Assembly (NCBI GenBank): GCA_040006575.1
Contig: JBDTWS010000001.1
Coordinates: 17,288-81,287, forward strand
Length of the DNA: 64,000 nt
Source of the DNA: UKL13-2 sp040006575
GTDB lineage: Bacteria; Pseudomonadota; Gammaproteobacteria; Burkholderiales; Usitatibacteraceae
Reading direction: 5' to 3'
Notes under the pieces: model-generated
The model's database searches: none
What the model was told of the DNA's origin: nothing
Seen by the model: only the letters and a program-made list of their open reading frames with translations
Position numbers and translations under genes: made by a program
In this document: one piece after another, positions 25,273 through 33,493 of the stretch
Layout of the letters: every line of letters begins with the position of its first letter
Position numbering within the stretch: position 1 is the stretch's first letter

Positions 25273-26913
25273 TTATTTGGCGGGGATGTGATACGTGGAG
25301 AGCCACCAGTCGTTCGGATAGACCTCCAGGCGGCCGGTCACGCTCCATGCGCTGGTAGCGCCTGCGCCCGCTGCGCTACTCACTATCCTGATGCGAACGT
25401 AGTAAACGTTAAGCGACAGCCCACTGAGATCGACTTCGGCGCCGCTGACTGTGCGGTCGGAAACCAGGTGCGTGAACTTTTCATCGCGCGCGACCTGCAC
25501 CTGGAATTGTTGAGTAGCGCCATCGTCGAGTTCGAGCACGATGTTCTTCGAACCACGCTTCGGTTTCAGTTGCGGACCGATGGCGCGCACGTCGAATGTT
25601 TGCGCGTCGCCCCAGGGACCGGTTTCGCCCGTGGCATTGATGCTGGCGATGCGCCACCAGTACACACCTGATTTGAGTGCGCTGTCGAGCGCCAGCACAG
25701 TGCCGGGCAAGGATGCCTTGTCAATTACAGGCTTGGCGAAGTCGGCCTGTTCAGAAACCTGGACGCGATAAGCCACGGCTTCCGGCTCGGTGAGCCAGGA
25801 AAATTTCATGTCGCCACTGCTCGACTGGCTCTTGTTTGCCGGCAGCAACAACACGGGCGCAAACGGACGCGCCTTCACGCGAAAAGCGTGCGTACCGTCC
25901 TTGCCCTCCAGGCCCAGCGAATCGATGCCGCGGGCGCGAAGATACAACGGGCCATCGGGAAGTGCGGCAAAAGCCACCGACGGTGAGGATGACGTGGCGT
26001 CCGCGACGAGATGGGTGAACGCTTCATCGGTTGCGACCTGGGCGCGGTATGCGACGGCACCTGGGATTGCGGAGTAGGAGAATTTGACGCTGGCCTGTGT
26101 CGATTCCCTGGCGAGCGACGAGACATCCGGTGCAGGCAGCAGCGCCACGGGCTGCGACGGCGGTTTCCCGGATTCCACGATCAACCCGAAGCCGGCCGGA
26201 AGGCCGATTGCCGGTGCCACCACGCTGGTGGAGGCCACACCCACCAGTCCCTCGATTACTTCGCTTTGGCCCTTCTTGCCCGAATCGTCGGCGGCCACGC
26301 GGAACAGGGTGCCGCGAACGCCCATGTTGGACGTGGGCGTGCGAATTTCATAACGGGCGGCCGGGCCCTTCTGCGGTGCGGCACGCGTTTCTAGCCGGCC
26401 GGCGTCGAGGCGCACAACGGAATCCGATACACCGCCGGTATTCACAAACTGCCGCGCCGTTTCGAGGCGCACCGAGGATTTCGATTGCACCGTCAGCGTA
26501 GAGCCGTCCGCGAGCTTGATGGTGACGAAGCCATCGTCGCCGGTCTTGACCGTATCGCCCTCTGCGACGGCCATGCCGGGAGTTACCGGACGCGCGCTGG
26601 ATTCGACGCGACCCCGGCTTGCCGTTACGACAGCGGGTGCGGCTTCAGTACGCATCGCCGCGACCGGAATACGAATCGCCGTACCTACCGGAATGCGGTT
26701 CGGATTGTCGATAGTGTTGTTCTTCTGGATAATCTGCCATTCGTTTTTCTTGATGAGAAAACGATTGGCGAGCTTGATGAAGGTGTCACCTTCCACAGCT
26801 TTGTACACGTAGAAGCGCGGCTCTTCAGCCTGCGTTGTGCCGGTAAAAAACGCTATGGCGAAAATAAGCGACAGCGTGCGCATCCGGGCTGCGATGGGGG
26901 CGATGGTGGCCAT
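25273..26913 (-). CDS. Secreted LysM-FecR protein with Fn3-like repeats
   Basis: 546 aa from ATG 26913, or 536 from the internal ATG 26883 (MRTLSLIF), which gives a neater signal peptide ending at TQA. A LysM domain follows (YKAVEGDTFIKLANRF, then NPNRIPVGTAIRIP), which would bind peptidoglycan. Next is a FecR domain (GDTVKTGDDGFVTIKLADGS, ending with TSNMGVRGTLFRV), then three or four Fn3-like segments of about 90 residues, each with an AVAYR(A/V)QV-type strand and FTHLV or similar. It probably tethers a FecR module to the cell wall beside the CHASE2 kinase encoded immediately downstream. The pairing mirrors the FecR/CHASE2-cyclase pair at 18-21 kb. Confidence 0.87.
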   Translation of the reverse strand: MATIAPIAARMRTLSLIFAIAFFTGTTQAEEPRFYVYKAVEGDTFIKLANRFLIKKNEWQIIQKNNTIDNPNRIPVGTAIRIPVAAMRTEAAPAVVTASRGRVESSARPVTPGMAVAEGDTVKTGDDGFVTIKLADGSTLTVQSKSSVRLETARQFVNTGGVSDSVVRLDAGRLETRAAPQKGPAARYEIRTPTSNMGVRGTLFRVAADDSGKKGQSEVIEGLVGVASTSVVAPAIGLPAGFGLIVESGKPPSQPVALLPAPDVSSLARESTQASVKFSYSAIPGAVAYRAQVATDEAFTHLVADATSSSPSVAFAALPDGPLYLRARGIDSLGLEGKDGTHAFRVKARPFAPVLLLPANKSQSSSGDMKFSWLTEPEAVAYRVQVSEQADFAKPVIDKASLPGTVLALDSALKSGVYWWRIASINATGETGPWGDAQTFDVRAIGPQLKPKRGSKNIVLELDDGATQQFQVQVARDEKFTHLVSDRTVSGAEVDLSGLSLNVYYVRIRIVSSAAGAGATSAWSVTGRLEVYPNDWWLSTYHIPAK

Positions 26914-26943
26914 GGCGATTGAATCCCGTCAGGAAGTTTGGTT

Positions 26944-26966
26944 CCGGAGCGGGTTGCCTGCTCCGG
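26944..26966. other. Intergenic hairpin between response regulator and LysM-FecR genes
   Basis: CCGGAGC and GCTCCGG form a 7-bp stem around a nine-base loop in the gap of about 95 bases. The T run lies on the plus side, while flanking genes read minus, so it is not a simple terminator for them. It could set relative expression within the operon or end antisense transcripts. Confidence 0.45.
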
Positions 26967-27008
26967 TTTTACATAAAAATAGTCAGCGCACCACCAACGA
27001 CGACAAAA

Positions 27009-27698
27009 CTACAGCGTCACCTTTTCGAGGCGATAGCCGAAGTTATAGATGGGTGTCAAACGCAGGCCGCGCTCGGGACCGAAATCGAGTTTCTTGCGTA
27101 CCCGGCTGACATGGGTATCGACGGTCCGCGACTGCACATCGGCCGAACGCCCCCAGACGCTTTCGGAAATATGTCCGCGCGACAACAGGCGGCCAAGGTT
27201 GCGGAACAGGAACAATGTGAGGTCGTATTCCTTGTCGGTCATTTCCAGCGCCACCCCGTCAAGCTTCACGACGCGATTGAGCAGGTCGATGTGATACGGC
27301 GGCATTTCGATCGATTCGGCCTCGGGTGTGCGCGGACGCATGCGGCGCAACAGCGCTTCGACGCGCGCCAGCAGTTCCATACGGCGCACGGGTTTGATCA
27401 TGTAGTCATCAGCGCCGGCGGCCAGCGCTTCGACGATGTCCTGTTCGGAATCGCGACTGGTGGCGAACAGCACCGGTACGGTCGATTGCTGTTTTTCGCG
27501 AAGCCATTTCAGCACCTCGGCGCCGGAAAGATCCGGCACGTGCCAGTCCAGCAGGAACAGGTCGAAACTCTCGCGTGAGGCTTCACGGATAATGGCTTTG
27601 CCCGAGGCGAAATGATGCACAGTATGGCCACCCGCTTCCAGCCACTGCTGCATCGCAGCGCCTATATCCAGATCGTCTTCCAGCATGGCAATCCGCAC
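27009..27698 (-). CDS. OmpR-family response regulator
   Basis: GTG 27698 is chosen because GGAGG lies a few bases upstream; an upstream TTG (27710) overlaps that site. The 229-aa product has a receiver domain with acidic pair LEDD, phospho-acceptor Asp in LFLLDWHVPD and Lys in MIKPV. A winged-helix DNA-binding domain of OmpR type follows (LTDKEYDLTLFLFRN-like, SRTVDTHVSRVRKKL, YNFGYRL). It heads a minus-strand group with the LysM-FecR gene and the CHASE2 kinase and is the natural partner of that kinase. Targets are unknown. Confidence 0.93.
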   Translation of the reverse strand: MRIAMLEDDLDIGAAMQQWLEAGGHTVHHFASGKAIIREASRESFDLFLLDWHVPDLSGAEVLKWLREKQQSTVPVLFATSRDSEQDIVEALAAGADDYMIKPVRRMELLARVEALLRRMRPRTPEAESIEMPPYHIDLLNRVVKLDGVALEMTDKEYDLTLFLFRNLGRLLSRGHISESVWGRSADVQSRTVDTHVSRVRKKLDFGPERGLRLTPIYNFGYRLEKVTL

Positions 27699-27788
27699 GT
27701 ACACCTCCAATGAGACTTGTCGTGCCGTTATTGTAAAGCGATTGCCCGCGATTGGCAGACTAATGACGCTTTGTGCGGCGCCGTTACC

Positions 27789-28964
27789 CTAGCAGAGCGC
27801 GCGCATCGCCCTTTCCAGCCCGGCCACGGTCATGGGATACATGCGGTCGTCCAGCAGGTCGCGGACGATCTTGATCGACTGCGTCCACTGCCAGTGCGCT
27901 TCCGGGGTCGGGTTGATCCAGATCGACTTGCGATAGAACGCTGTCATGCGCTTAAGCCAGATGGCGCCGGTCTCATCGTTCCAGTGTTCCACGCTGCCGC
28001 CGGGCTGCAAAATTTCGTAGGGACTCATGGTGGCGTCGCCGACAATGATGAGCTTGTAGTCCGGGCCGTATTTGTTCAATACGTCGTGCGTCGAGAATTT
28101 TTCGTGATGGCGCAGCCGGTTGTTGCGCCACACGCCTTCGTAAATGAAGTTGTGGAAGTAGAAATATTCGAGGTGCTTGAATTCGGTCTTGCAGGCCGAG
28201 AACAGTTCCTCGCAGCGATGCACGTACTCATCCATCGAGCCGCCGACGTCCAGGAACAGCAGCACCTTCACCTTGTTGTGCCGCTCGGGCACCAGCTTGA
28301 TAGCGAGGTAACCCGCGTTGGTGGCGGTGGCGCGGATGGTGCCGTCCATGTCGAGCTCTTCTTCCGCGCCCTCGCGCGCAAATTTGCGCAGGCGCCGCAG
28401 TGCGAGCTGGATATTGCGGATGCCGAGTTCGACGTTGTCGTCGTAATCGCGAAAGGCACGCTGGTCCCACACTTTCACGGCGCTGCGGTTGCGAGATCCT
28501 TCCTGGCCGATGCGCACGCCTTCGGGGTTATAGCCGTAGGCGCCAAATGGCGAGATACCCGCCGTGCCGATCCATTTGGACCCACCCTGGTGCCGGCCCT
28601 TCTGCTCCTCGAGACGTTTTTTCAGCGTCTCCATCAGTTTGTCCCAGCCACCCAGCGCTTCGACCTGGGCTTTCTCTTCCTCGCTCAATAATTTTTCAGC
28701 GAGCTTGCGCAGCCATTCCTCGGGGATATCGGCAGGCAGCACGGCATCGAGCGCTTGCACGCCCTTGAAATACGCGGCGAATGCGCGATCAAAACGATCG
28801 AAGTTGGCTTCGTCTTTGACGAGGCAAATGCGCGATAAATAATAGAAATCGTCGACGCTGCCGTGGATCACGCCCTTGTCCATCGCCTCGCACAGCGTCA
28901 GGTATTCCTTTACCGAGACCGGCAGGCCGCCCTGTTTCAACGCGAGGAAAAAATCAATCAGCAT
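27789..28964 (-). CDS. VWA-domain (CoxE-like) protein
   Basis: 391-aa cytoplasmic protein of the VWA/CoxE type. The von Willebrand A part lies in the C-terminal half and has a MIDAS-like DVGGSM (the usual DxSxS is altered to DVGGS), followed by YFHNFIYEGVW and VGDATMSPYE. The N-terminal half is helical and charged. Proteins of this family act with MoxR-type AAA ATPases as a chaperone pair, often for metal-centre insertion or complex assembly. The partner MoxR gene is at 29625-30467 on the same strand, separated here by an acetyltransferase gene. The client is unknown. Confidence 0.88.
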   Translation of the reverse strand: MLIDFFLALKQGGLPVSVKEYLTLCEAMDKGVIHGSVDDFYYLSRICLVKDEANFDRFDRAFAAYFKGVQALDAVLPADIPEEWLRKLAEKLLSEEEKAQVEALGGWDKLMETLKKRLEEQKGRHQGGSKWIGTAGISPFGAYGYNPEGVRIGQEGSRNRSAVKVWDQRAFRDYDDNVELGIRNIQLALRRLRKFAREGAEEELDMDGTIRATATNAGYLAIKLVPERHNKVKVLLFLDVGGSMDEYVHRCEELFSACKTEFKHLEYFYFHNFIYEGVWRNNRLRHHEKFSTHDVLNKYGPDYKLIIVGDATMSPYEILQPGGSVEHWNDETGAIWLKRMTAFYRKSIWINPTPEAHWQWTQSIKIVRDLLDDRMYPMTVAGLERAMRALC

Positions 28965-28984
28965 GATGTTGTAGATTGGCTAGG

Positions 28985-29037
28985 GGCGCGGCGTTTCAGG
29001 CACTTCTGGCTGGAAAGTGACTACTGTCGCGGAGTTT
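28985..29037 (-). repeat. Probable diverged copy of the dispersed palindromic repeat
   Basis: Plus-strand order GGCGCGGC, CTGG, CTGGAAAGTG, GGAGTTT matches the 54815 copy in sequence and nearly in spacing; the left arm is no longer recognisable. It lies at the 3' end of the frameshifted acetyltransferase gene. Confidence 0.45.
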
Positions 29038-29061
29038 GAGTGTGAAAAACCAGGTTTTTCT

Positions 29062-29616
29062 TCACCGCCGGCCATTCGCTGGCGATGATGCTGTACACGC
29101 AGTATCGCGCAATGTGCCGTCTGGCATGATGCGGTGATTTCGCAGGATGCCATCAAGTTTCGCGCCCAGCCGCTCGATGGCGGCGCGCGAGCGCATGTTG
29201 AAAAAGTTGGTGCAGAACTCTACGGCGATCGCATCGCGGTTTTCAAAAGCATGCTGCAGTAACAGCAGCTTGCATTCCGAATTGATGACGGTGCGCTGCG
29301 CACTGCCCGCGTACCAGGTGTAGCCGATTTCAAGCCTGCGATGTTCCGCGTGAATGAAGCAATAGCGCGTGCAACCGATGATCCTGCCATCGGTCAATCT
29401 TCGCACCACGAACGGCATCGACTTTCCCGCCGCGCGTTCGGCCAGTGCGGTGTCGATGTAGGCGCGGGTATTTTCCGGCGAGGGCACGCTGGTGAACCAC
29501 AGCTTCCACAGCTCGCCGTCAGCGGCGGCATCACGCAAGGCGGCCTCGTGCGAAACGTCCAGCGGAATCAACTCGGCGAACTTGCCGGTCAGCGTGACGG
29601 GGGAAATCCAGCTCAT
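29062..29616 (-). pseudogene. GNAT acetyltransferase with C-terminal frameshift
   Basis: ATG 29616 gives 184 aa of a GNAT-like N-acetyltransferase of the RimJ/RimL type: LIPLDVSHEAALRDAA, FVVRRLTDGRIIGCTRY, LEIGYTWYAGSAQRT, then FFNMRSRAAIERLGAKLDG and RNHRIMPDGTLRDT. After TLRDT the annotated frame turns into ACTASSPANGRR and stops. In the neighbouring frame the DNA continues VYSIIASEWPAVKKNL and ends at TAG 29021-29023, which is the usual end for this family. One base therefore appears to be missing near 29098-29106. It may be a sequencing error, a recent mutation, or a slightly altered but working enzyme, since only the last strand and helix are affected. It begins 8 bases after the MoxR stop. 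Confidence 0.75.
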
Positions 29617-29624
29617 CGCCGTGC

Positions 29625-30467
29625 CTATCGGCTGCGCTTCGACAGGAACAGGAGTTTCTCGAACAGGTGCACATCCTGCTCGTTTTTCAATAGTGCGCCG
29701 TAGAGCGGCGGAATGAGTTTGGCGCTGTCGCCGGATTTGAGCGCTTCCGGCGGAATATCTTCGGCCACCAGCAACTTGATCCAGTCGAGCAATTCGGAAG
29801 TTGATGGTTTCTTCTTGATGCCGGGCATTTCGCGAATGTCGAAGAAAACTTCCAGCGCCTGCTTCAGGAGATTTTTTTTCAACGACGGGAAATGCACGTC
29901 GACGATTTTCTGCATCGTGTCCGCATCCGGAAAGCGGATGTAGTGAAAGAAACAGCGGCGCAAGAACGCGTCGGGTAATTCTTTTTCGTTGTTGCTGGTG
30001 ATGAAGATAATCGGACGATGCTTCGCAACGATGGTCTCGCGCGTTTCGTAACAATAGAATTCCATGCGGTCGAGTTCACGCAGCAGGTCATTGGGAAACT
30101 CGATGTCGGCCTTGTCGATTTCATCGATGAGCAGCACCACCTGTTCATCGGCGTCGAACGCCTGCCACAGCGTACCCTTGGAAATGTAATTGCGGATGTC
30201 CTTTACTTTTTCTTCACCCAGCTGCGAATCGCGCAGGCGCGAGACGGCGTCGTATTCATACAGTCCCTGTTGCGCCTTGGTGGTGGACTTGATATGCCAT
30301 TGCAGCAGCTTTTTTCCCAGCGCCGCGGCCACTTCCTCGGCCAGCATGGTTTTGCCGGTGCCGGGTTCGCCCTTGATCAGGAGGGGCCGCTGCAAGGTGA
30401 CCGCCGCATTAACCGCCAGGGTCAGGTCGTCGGTGGCAATATAGTTTTCGCTGCCGGTAAACTTCAT
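29625..30467 (-). CDS. MoxR-family AAA+ ATPase
   Basis: 280-aa AAA+ ATPase. Walker A is GEPGTGKTM (about residues 33-41), Walker B is VVLLIDEIDKAD, sensor 1 is IFITSNNEKELPD, and an arginine-finger region FLRRCFF follows. MoxR ATPases remodel or assemble client proteins with a VWA partner; the partner gene lies 660 bases downstream (27789-28964) with the acetyltransferase gene between. The gene is divergent from the DUF4139 gene, with 90 bases between the two starts. Confidence 0.93.
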   Translation of the reverse strand: MKFTGSENYIATDDLTLAVNAAVTLQRPLLIKGEPGTGKTMLAEEVAAALGKKLLQWHIKSTTKAQQGLYEYDAVSRLRDSQLGEEKVKDIRNYISKGTLWQAFDADEQVVLLIDEIDKADIEFPNDLLRELDRMEFYCYETRETIVAKHRPIIFITSNNEKELPDAFLRRCFFHYIRFPDADTMQKIVDVHFPSLKKNLLKQALEVFFDIREMPGIKKKPSTSELLDWIKLLVAEDIPPEALKSGDSAKLIPPLYGALLKNEQDVHLFEKLLFLSKRSR

Positions 30468-30557
30468 TTTTAACCCGAATTCAAATTGAGAACGTTAAAT
30501 GCTGGACATCAAGGTAATCACCAAGGCAATTATACGTTTCCAACCAAGGAGTCTTCC

Positions 30558-32108
30558 ATGAAGCGACCTTTACAACTGCGTCTGCCCTCCCTTTCCACCA
30601 TGGTCTTTTCCACCATGTCCATTGCGCTGATCGGTGCGGGTGTTGTCTCGCCTGCGGGGGCGCAGACCAGTGTGACCATCTATTCCAGCGCACAACCCGG
30701 CTCGCTCTCCCCGGCCACGTTCCAGTCCGGCGGTGAAGGCATGGCCGTTCCCGGTTACGCGATGGTCAAGCAGGAACGCGATGTCGTGCTGGGCAAGGGG
30801 CGCACGCTGCTGCGCATTTCGGACGTACCCGCGCTGATCGATCCGACTACCGTGTCTTTCGAGTCACTGCTCGATCCGGTCGCAACGCGCGTGGTCGAGC
30901 AGAGTTTCGAATTCGACCTGACCAACACCAACAAGCTGCTGCAAAAATACCTGGACCGCGAAGTCACGGTAGACCAGTTGCGCGGCCAGACGGTTGAAGC
31001 AGTCACCGGGACGTTGATCGGTACGCAGGGTGGATTGATACTCCGCATGGGGGACGGCTCGATTCGTACGGTCAATTCGTATGCGGGTGTGCGCCTCGCC
31101 GGCCTGCCGGGCGGGCTCATCAGCAAGCCCACGCTGGTGTGGGACATCGCCGCCGAACGCGCGGGCACGCACAAGGCGCGCATGACGTTCCAGACAGCGG
31201 GAATCACCTGGTGGACCGACTACAACCTCACGCTCAGCGAGGCACCGGGCCAGGGCGCCAACGCGTGCAAGGTCGATGTGGGCGCGTGGGTCACGATCAT
31301 CAACCAGAGCGGCGCAACGTTTGAGGATGCGAAGCTGAAGCTGGTGGCCGGCGACGTGCAACGTGCGAGACCGCAGCCGCAATATGCGCCTGCTGCGGCG
31401 GGACGCATGGACTACGCGATGAAAGCCAGGGAAGAAGGATTCGCAGAGAAAGCATTTTTCGAATATCACCTTTACACGCTCGGCCGCCCAGCAACGCTGC
31501 GCAACAACTCCAGCAAGCAAATCGAATTGTTCCCGGTCGCGCGCGATGTGAAATGCGAGAAGTCACTTATGTACTACGGCCAGGCCGGCCAATATTTCGG
31601 CGGCTATGGCAGTCCGATGACTGATCGCAATTTCGGCAACCAGTCGAACAAGAAAGTGGATGTTTACCTGCGCTTCAAGAATCGAGAGGACAACCATATG
31701 GGCGTTCCGCTGCCGGCCGGGAAAGTGCGCGTGGCCAAGCTGGATTCCGCGGACCAGTCACTGGAATTCATTGGCGAAGACCTCATTGATCACACACCGA
31801 AAAACGAAACGATCCAGATCAAGCTGGGAAGTGCGTTCGATGTCGTCGGCGAAAGGCGGCAGGTGGATTTCCGTCTCGATAACACGGGAAAAGTGATCGA
31901 GGAAGACATCGAAATCAAGTTGCGCAACCAGAAGGACGAAGCGGTCACGGTGATCGCCAAGGAAAATCTCTATCGCTGGTCAAGCTGGTCGGTGACAAAG
32001 AAATCGCAGAATTTTGAGAAGGTCGATTCGCGCACGATCCACTTTCCGGTGACCATCGCCAAGGGCGGCGAGGCGGTAATTCGCTACACGGTTCGATATA
32101 CCTGGTAG
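30558..32108 (+). CDS. Secreted DUF4139-domain protein
   Basis: ATG 30558 follows AAGGAGT, so the longer frame from 30486 is not used. The 516-aa product has a signal peptide (basic start, hydrophobic core, cleavage near AGAQ). The rest is beta-rich with no transmembrane helix and matches the DUF4139 pattern in layout (ITWWTDYNLTLSE, KVDVGAWVTIINQSGATFEDAKLKL region, a C-terminal KKSQNFEKVDSRTIHFPV region). The molecular function of the family is not established. Flanked by a divergent MoxR gene and a convergent secreted unknown, with a strong hairpin after the stop. Confidence 0.85.
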   Translation: MKRPLQLRLPSLSTMVFSTMSIALIGAGVVSPAGAQTSVTIYSSAQPGSLSPATFQSGGEGMAVPGYAMVKQERDVVLGKGRTLLRISDVPALIDPTTVSFESLLDPVATRVVEQSFEFDLTNTNKLLQKYLDREVTVDQLRGQTVEAVTGTLIGTQGGLILRMGDGSIRTVNSYAGVRLAGLPGGLISKPTLVWDIAAERAGTHKARMTFQTAGITWWTDYNLTLSEAPGQGANACKVDVGAWVTIINQSGATFEDAKLKLVAGDVQRARPQPQYAPAAAGRMDYAMKAREEGFAEKAFFEYHLYTLGRPATLRNNSSKQIELFPVARDVKCEKSLMYYGQAGQYFGGYGSPMTDRNFGNQSNKKVDVYLRFKNREDNHMGVPLPAGKVRVAKLDSADQSLEFIGEDLIDHTPKNETIQIKLGSAFDVVGERRQVDFRLDNTGKVIEEDIEIKLRNQKDEAVTVIAKENLYRWSSWSVTKKSQNFEKVDSRTIHFPVTIAKGGEAVIRYTVRYTW

Positions 32109-32130
32109 CCCGCGAATTCAGGTCAAACTA

Positions 32131-32185
32131 AAGCACCGGGGCGGTTCTCCAGCCATTTATCGCTGGAGAGCCGCCCCGATGCTTG
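32131..32185. terminator. Bidirectional hairpin terminator
   Basis: Long stem AAGCA-CGGGGCGG-TCTCCAGC paired with its complement, three small mismatches and an eight-base loop, between convergent genes ending at 32108 and 32210. There is no long T run on either side, but the position and strength favour termination in both directions. Confidence 0.75.
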
Positions 32186-32209
32186 ATGTTGATACGTAAA
32201 ATTTTCGAA

Positions 32210-33109
32210 TTATTGCTTCGGCGCCGGTGCAGCCACGCCGACCGTTTTCAGTTCGCCAATCTCGATGGACGGCAGCGATTGACCCAATCCGCGCGCGACT
32301 GAACGCTCGACGAAGTTGGTGAAAATGGTCGCCAGCTTGTCGACCGGAATGCTCTTCGCCACGTCGAGCGCAGTCGACATCGGGTCATAGATGCGCTGGA
32401 ATTCGTAGCGCGCGCTGGATTCCAGCACCTTCATTGTCTTCGCATCGAACACCCATGTTTGTGTGTAGTTATACGGGGCGACGTAGCGCTTGGAAGTTTT
32501 GCCCGCTTTGCCATCGGGATCAATGGTGTCCTCACCTTCGCTGCCGAGAATGTCGGCACCGGTGTCCTGGTCAGTCAGGGTTGCACTTTCGAGCGGCTGC
32601 ACGTATACGCCAATGCCCTCAAGCTTGCTGCCCATGCCCTTGCGTTCCGAGAACTGGAATTTAGGCGTTACGACTACGATGATGTCCCAGTCCTTGCGCT
32701 GCGGATATTTTTCCAGTGTCTCCATCAGTTTTTTCATGGCGACTTTTTCACGGTCAATCGGATGCACGCCGTCCATTTGCAAAGGGTCCAGCCGCGCGAG
32801 GATGCGAGTGCTGCCCGGATCACGCTGTTCGACGGCCTTGTCCAGTCCCTTCAGGACCGATGAATTGATCGCATCGTTCGGCACCTTGATGACCTGGCGC
32901 GAAAAATTATCGAGGATGTTCGAGCCCACCGACTTTTTCTGCGTGACGTAGGTGAACTGGTCTCCCACTGCCGAGATGAGCATGTAAACCTTGGGCTTGG
33001 GTTCGGCAGGTGTTGGTGAAGAAGCCGCGGCCGGCGCCTGTGCCAGTGATAGCGCACTGGCGGACAGGGATATCAGGGCAGCCAGGATAATCTTGATGGG
33101 GTTTTTCAT
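32210..33109 (-). CDS. Secreted protein of unknown function
   Basis: 299 aa from ATG 33109, with AAGGAG just upstream. A signal peptide is clear (KIILAALISLSASALSLAQA), followed by a Pro/Ala/Ser linker and a soluble domain with no further membrane segment, no cysteines and no motif I recognise. Visible features include KVYMLISAVGDQFTYVTQKK near the start and a strand/helix pattern with DWDIIVVVTPKF. It may be a periplasmic protein with an alpha/beta fold. Convergent with the DUF4139 gene. Confidence 0.75.
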   Translation of the reverse strand: MKNPIKIILAALISLSASALSLAQAPAAASSPTPAEPKPKVYMLISAVGDQFTYVTQKKSVGSNILDNFSRQVIKVPNDAINSSVLKGLDKAVEQRDPGSTRILARLDPLQMDGVHPIDREKVAMKKLMETLEKYPQRKDWDIIVVVTPKFQFSERKGMGSKLEGIGVYVQPLESATLTDQDTGADILGSEGEDTIDPDGKAGKTSKRYVAPYNYTQTWVFDAKTMKVLESSARYEFQRIYDPMSTALDVAKSIPVDKLATIFTNFVERSVARGLGQSLPSIEIGELKTVGVAAPAPKQ

Positions 33110-33493
33110 TGTTGAACTCCTTGGGGAAAATATTCTGTTCTTGTCATTGCTGGCGGGCGATGCAGTAGTTCCCGCCGGTATTCATTTGTTTTGACTGATT
33201 GGCGCAGGTTGGTGCTGGTCACCTGCAATCGTCAAGTGCAATTCACGCCACACCGCAATTCTGCCCACCCCGCACGCGGGCGGCGACGCGGATGCGACCA
33301 GTTGCAGGAATTGCATCGCGAGCGGAGCGGATCGCCGGATAAACTCAGCGGAAGCGATTCCCGACGTTATTTCAATGTGCCTGCATGTCCTTGGACGCCA
33401 TTGTCGTCGATACAGTATGTCTGCTTGCGTGCCAGTTTGTAACCGGGGAAAGCCCCAGGCTGCTGTTCGGGCATGCCCATCAAAGCGGCTCAA
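33110..33493. other. 384-base gap, no clear gene
   Basis: Between the secreted unknown and the LD-carboxypeptidase. A minus-strand frame 33182-33493 starts with TTG beside the stop of the upstream gene but has no ribosome site and no recognisable protein features. A short inverted repeat GGCGGG/CCCGCC occurs near 33153-33177. Promoter signals for the gene at 33109 should be here. Confidence 0.4.

Noticed and set aside
24532..25671. Plus-strand frame of 379 codons
   Set aside because: Antisense across two real genes (CHASE2 kinase and LysM-FecR).
33182..33493. Minus-strand frame of 103 codons next to the LD-carboxypeptidase stop
   Set aside because: TTG start, no ribosome site, no recognisable features; kept as intergenic.
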